A stretch of DNA of 64,000 bases from Methylophaga sp. OBS1 (GTDB taxonomy: Bacteria; Pseudomonadota; Gammaproteobacteria; Nitrosococcales; Methylophagaceae), in assembly GCF_026319365.1 (NCBI RefSeq), contig NZ_JAPDMS010000001.1:1180456-1244455 (forward strand), written 5' to 3'. How positions within the stretch are numbered: the first letter of the stretch is position 1; each line of letters starts with the position of its first letter. Under the pieces are notes generated by a model. That model had not been told where the DNA came from. It ran no database searches and saw only the letters and a list, made by a program, of their open reading frames with translations. Positions 60,835 to 64,000 of the stretch are shown piece after piece. Position numbers and translations under genes: made by a program.

Positions 60835-60862
60835 GGATAAGGCGTTTCCAGCTTATTGTTGA

Positions 60863-62686
60863 TTATTCGACATTGAACATGTTGATGGCGCCGGTCTCAG
60901 AGGTGGAGACACCCTGACGGAAGCTATCGAACAATTCACGGCCCATGCCGTAATGATGTTCCGTATTTGCCATCACACAAGCCATGCGTGAGTTCAGTTC
61001 TTCTTCGTCGACCAGCACGTTCAGTTCACCGCGCTGGGTGTCGAGACGAATCATGTCACCATCACGGACCTTGGTCATCAGGTTGCCATCGGCACATTCC
61101 GGCCACAGGTGAATCGCTGATGGGATCTTACCGGAGGCACCGGACATGCGACCGTCAGTAACCAGCGCCACTTTGTAACCTTTGTCCTGCAGCACACCGA
61201 GTGGTGGCGTCAGTTTGTGCAGTTCCGGCATACCATTGGCTTTCGGGCCCTGGAAGCGGAGGACGACGATGACATCTTTATTCATTTCACCGCGTTTGAA
61301 AGCCTCAACCACGTGATCCTGATTGTCGAATACCATCGCTGGCGCTTCGACGACCTGATGCTTGGGCTCAACGGCAGAAATTTTCGACATTCCGCGGCCC
61401 AGGTTGCCCTGGATGAGATGCAGGCCACCGCTGGTCGCGAACGGCGCCGTCACGCTGCTGACTACTTCCGGGTCCAAAGACTTTTTCGGTCCTTCCTGCC
61501 AGCTCAGTGTGCCCTCTTTCAGGGTCGGCTCCTGCGTGTATTGCTCCATACCCTTGTCATCACCCACGGTCAGGATATCGGTATGCATCAGGCCATTGGC
61601 TGACAATTCGCCAATCAGCACGCCCATACCGCCGGCCGCCTGGAAGTGGTTAACGTCGGCAGTGCCATTCGGATAGATACGGGTCAGCAATGGAATAATC
61701 TTGGACAGACGGTCAAAGTCATCCCAGTTAATGATAATGCCTGCTGCACGGGCGATAGCGACCAGGTGCATCGTGTGGTTTGTGGAGCCACCTGTGGCCA
61801 GCAGACCGACCAGCGCGTTGATGATGGCTTTTTCATTGATCATGTGACCAATCGGACGGAAGTCATCACCCAGTGAGGTGAATTTCAGGACTTGTGCTGC
61901 TGCACGCTTGGTCAGCGCGTCACGCAACGGCGTGTTGGGGTTGATGAAGGAACTGCCGGGCAAATGCAGGCCCATCATTTCCACCATCATCTGGTTACTG
62001 TTGGCAGTACCGTAGAAAGTACAGGTACCCGGGCTGTGATAAGACTCGGATTCAGCACGCAGCAGTTCTTCACGACCGACTTTTCCTTCTGCATAAAGCT
62101 GACGGATACGCACTTTTTCCTTGTTAGGCATACCGCTTGGCATTGGACCGGCCGGTACAAAAATCGCCGGCAGGTGACCGAAGCTCAGCGCGCCAATCAA
62201 CAGACCCGGTACGATTTTGTCGCAGACGCCCAGATAGAGCGCAGCGTCAAACATGTTGTGGCTGAGACCGACCGCGGTCGCCATGGCAATCACGTCACGG
62301 CTGAACAGAGACAGTTCCATTCCCGGCTGCCCCTGGGTGATACCGTCACACATGGCCGGTACGCCACCGGCAAACTGGGCAACGCCGCCTGCTTCATGAG
62401 CGGCATCTTTTATCAGTTTCGGGAAGTCCTTGAACGGCTCGTGAGCAGACAACATATCGTTGTAAGAAGAAATGATGGCGATGTTGGCTTTTTGATCACC
62501 AGCCAAATCGGCTTTGTCTGTCATTGAGCAGGCTGCAAATCCGTGAGCCAGGTTACCGCATCCTAATACTGCACGATGAGGCCCTTTACCAATAGCTTCA
62601 TCAATCCGCGACAGATAGACCGACCGCGTTTTCTTACTTCTTTCGATTACGTCATTAGTGACGCTTTCTAATACTGGATGAACCAT
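60863..62686 (-). CDS. edd: Phosphogluconate dehydratase
   Basis: 607 residues of the IlvD/Edd Fe-S dehydratase family. Cluster ligands: [27 protein letters not shown] and [19 protein letters not shown]. Other motifs: [14 protein letters not shown] and [17 protein letters not shown]. It dehydrates 6-phosphogluconate to KDPG. In ribulose-monophosphate methylotrophs this Entner-Doudoroff branch cleaves the hexose made from formaldehyde. A -10-like TATAAT lies upstream at 62778-62783. Confidence 0.97.
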   Translation of the reverse strand: MVHPVLESVTNDVIERSKKTRSVYLSRIDEAIGKGPHRAVLGCGNLAHGFAACSMTDKADLAGDQKANIAIISSYNDMLSAHEPFKDFPKLIKDAAHEAGGVAQFAGGVPAMCDGITQGQPGMELSLFSRDVIAMATAVGLSHNMFDAALYLGVCDKIVPGLLIGALSFGHLPAIFVPAGPMPSGMPNKEKVRIRQLYAEGKVGREELLRAESESYHSPGTCTFYGTANSNQMMVEMMGLHLPGSSFINPNTPLRDALTKRAAAQVLKFTSLGDDFRPIGHMINEKAIINALVGLLATGGSTNHTMHLVAIARAAGIIINWDDFDRLSKIIPLLTRIYPNGTADVNHFQAAGGMGVLIGELSANGLMHTDILTVGDDKGMEQYTQEPTLKEGTLSWQEGPKKSLDPEVVSSVTAPFATSGGLHLIQGNLGRGMSKISAVEPKHQVVEAPAMVFDNQDHVVEAFKRGEMNKDVIVVLRFQGPKANGMPELHKLTPPLGVLQDKGYKVALVTDGRMSGASGKIPSAIHLWPECADGNLMTKVRDGDMIRLDTQRGELNVLVDEEELNSRMACVMANTEHHYGMGRELFDSFRQGVSTSETGAINMFNVE

Positions 62687-63071
62687 AGTTTCCTTCTCTC
62701 TTTAATGCTTTGCCTGATGTGTTTGCAAAGGATTGCCGGGCTCGGAATGTCCCGAAGATTTTGTGTCAAGACCGACCATTATACCTTGAAAGGTCTATTT
62801 TGGCATATGTCGAATTCGTTTCGCTTCGGCCATGATGCATGGTAAAGCTACAGCTGACGCCACTTTTTAGCGATACTGACAGCCCACTTATATTGATATT
62901 CTACCAGTTTCAAGGTCGCTGAAATACAACAGTGAGACAGTTCTGTTTATCGTTTATTCGACGCCCGATCCTAAACCGGTAAATCGGGACAAACAAGCTA
63001 ATTTGGGATCCCCTGTAAACCACCATTGCGGTATGATCGCAGGTTTATTTACCAGCAGGAAAAAGTCCACG
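62687..63071. other. Intergenic region between edd and trmB
   Basis: No gene. A minus-strand TATAAT at 62778-62783 is the likely -10 of edd-eda, but the -35 is poor. No repeat, riboswitch or operator is recognised in the rest. Confidence 0.45.
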
Positions 63072-63758
63072 ATGTCTGAATCCAGAGTCATGCGTCCGAT
63101 TCGAAGTTTTGTCCGTCGCGAGGGCCGGCTGACGCCCGGCCAGCAGAAAGCGCTTGATGAACTCTGGCCCCGCTTTGGCATCGATGACACTCACGAAGCT
63201 ATCGACCTGGATAGCCTGTTTGGCCGCCATGCGCCTGTCGTGCTTGAAATCGGGTTTGGTAACGGTGCTTCTCTGGCTGAAATGGCTCAAAATCAGCCTG
63301 AACAGAACTTTATCGGGATTGAGGTTCATCGACCTGGTGTCGGTCAATTGCTTAAATCGATTCAAACCTTAGCACTCAATAACGTGCGCGTTGCCTGTAC
63401 TGACGCCGTTGAACTACTCAGGCACCGGATACCGGATAACAGTCTGGATCGCGTGCAGATTTATTTTCCTGATCCCTGGCATAAGAAGCGACACCATAAA
63501 CGTCGCATTATTCAGCCTGCTTTTGTCACGATGCTGGCCGACAAACTCAAGCACGAAGGCCATTTGCATCTGGCCACTGACTGGCAGGATTATGCGGAAC
63601 AGATGCTGATCGATGTTTCTGCCAATCAGCGCTTTGTTAACTGTGGCAATGATGACGGCTTTATTGAACGGCCAAGCTACCGACCGATAACCAAATTCGA
63701 GCAGCGTGGGCACCGCCTTGGTCACGGCGTATGGGACTTGTTATTCAGACGGGTTTGA
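63072..63758 (+). CDS. trmB: tRNA (guanine-N7-)-methyltransferase
   Basis: 228 residues from ATG 63072-63074; a frame back to 63003 has no good ribosome site. SAM-binding LEIGFGNGASLAEMA, the family signature FPDPWHKKRHHKRRI, then HLATDWQDYAEQML. It methylates G46 of tRNA. Confidence 0.96.
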   Translation: MSESRVMRPIRSFVRREGRLTPGQQKALDELWPRFGIDDTHEAIDLDSLFGRHAPVVLEIGFGNGASLAEMAQNQPEQNFIGIEVHRPGVGQLLKSIQTLALNNVRVACTDAVELLRHRIPDNSLDRVQIYFPDPWHKKRHHKRRIIQPAFVTMLADKLKHEGHLHLATDWQDYAEQMLIDVSANQRFVNCGNDDGFIERPSYRPITKFEQRGHRLGHGVWDLLFRRV

Positions 63759-63843
63759 TGAGATTAATGATAAATGCTTGCGTCATTTGATGGCTTAATA
63801 TAGTTTAGACTGCTAGTTAAGAAAATGATGCAAGTGGTTGACT

Positions 63844-64000
63844 ATGAACTCGAAACTAAAAAATATTTCAGCATTCGTATTAATCGCAGCTTTACCCGGG
63901 ACGGTGTCTGCTGCCGGATTTGCCATCAAGGAGCAAAGCATCACCAGTCTGGGCCGGGCTTTTGCCGGTAGTGCTGCCGTTGCTGAAGATGCCAGCACGA
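63844..64000 (+). CDS. FadL/OmpP1-family outer-membrane protein, partial
   Basis: The first 52 codons; the gene runs off the right edge. ATG 63844-63846. The signal peptide (about 1-23, ISAFVLIAALPGTVSA) is followed by AGFAIKEQSITSLGRAFAG, the N-terminal hatch signature of FadL-type hydrophobic-compound channels. The natural substrate cannot be told from this fragment. Confidence 0.85.
   Translation, partial: MNSKLKNISAFVLIAALPGTVSAAGFAIKEQSITSLGRAFAGSAAVAEDAST

Overview
The window looks like a chromosomal stretch of a methylotrophic gammaproteobacterium, most like Methylophaga. This is an inference from gene content: a complete N-methylglutamate (NMG) pathway for methylamine, a dmmDABC-type dimethylamine monooxygenase cluster, and Entner-Doudoroff edd/eda. 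No marker gene allows a firm species call.

Layout. 1-5 kb: a partial Cys/Met-metabolism PLP enzyme, a small cupin, a NarL/NarX-like two-component system and a divergent membrane PAS protein. 5-17 kb, almost all on the minus strand: dmmC-B-A-D, an APC permease, a guanidine-II riboswitch with its SMR exporter, ribBA, folE2, an unannotated small ORF, a TorF-like porin, a second APC permease and two membrane proteins. 17-20 kb: universal stress protein, a third APC permease and three small membrane proteins. 20-30 kb: one operon, transcribed right to left, mgdABCD-gmaS-mgsABC. 30-41 kb: XRE-cupin regulator, truncated globin, BLUF-EAL protein, alkaline phosphatase, HEPN/MNT toxin-antitoxin pair, Ca2+/Na+ antiporter and a large PAS-GGDEF-EAL protein. 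About 40.87-51.4 kb: an A+T-rich defense island lodged against the 3' end of ssrA (tmRNA), carrying vsr, a cytosine methyltransferase, and AIPR, DUF4420, Z1, GHKL-ATPase and TerB-like genes. 51.4-64 kb: ssrA, smpB, an NSS transporter, ratA, rnfH, a DUF455 protein, an orphan ABC permease, a MNIO (DUF692)/HvfC cluster, edd-eda, trmB and the start of a FadL-type gene. Two tandem-repeat tracts (about 107 bp and 86 bp units) lie in this last part.

How the genes fit together. Dimethylamine would be split by DmmABC(D) to methylamine plus a C1 unit. Methylamine is then converted by GmaS to gamma-glutamylmethylamide, by MgsABC to N-methylglutamate and by MgdABCD back to glutamate plus formaldehyde or methylene-folate. 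FolE2 and RibBA would supply the folate and flavin these enzymes need.

The most interesting signal is a shared promoter design at six places (cupin, dmmD, folE2, the small ORF, an APC permease, the globin). Each has a NarL-type 7-2-7 inverted repeat, then exactly 14 bp to a -35 hexamer, a 17-bp spacer and a -10 hexamer. The adjacent NarX/NarL-like pair is the obvious candidate regulator. This suggests an undescribed methylated-amine (or linked) regulon in which a NarXL-type system has been re-purposed.
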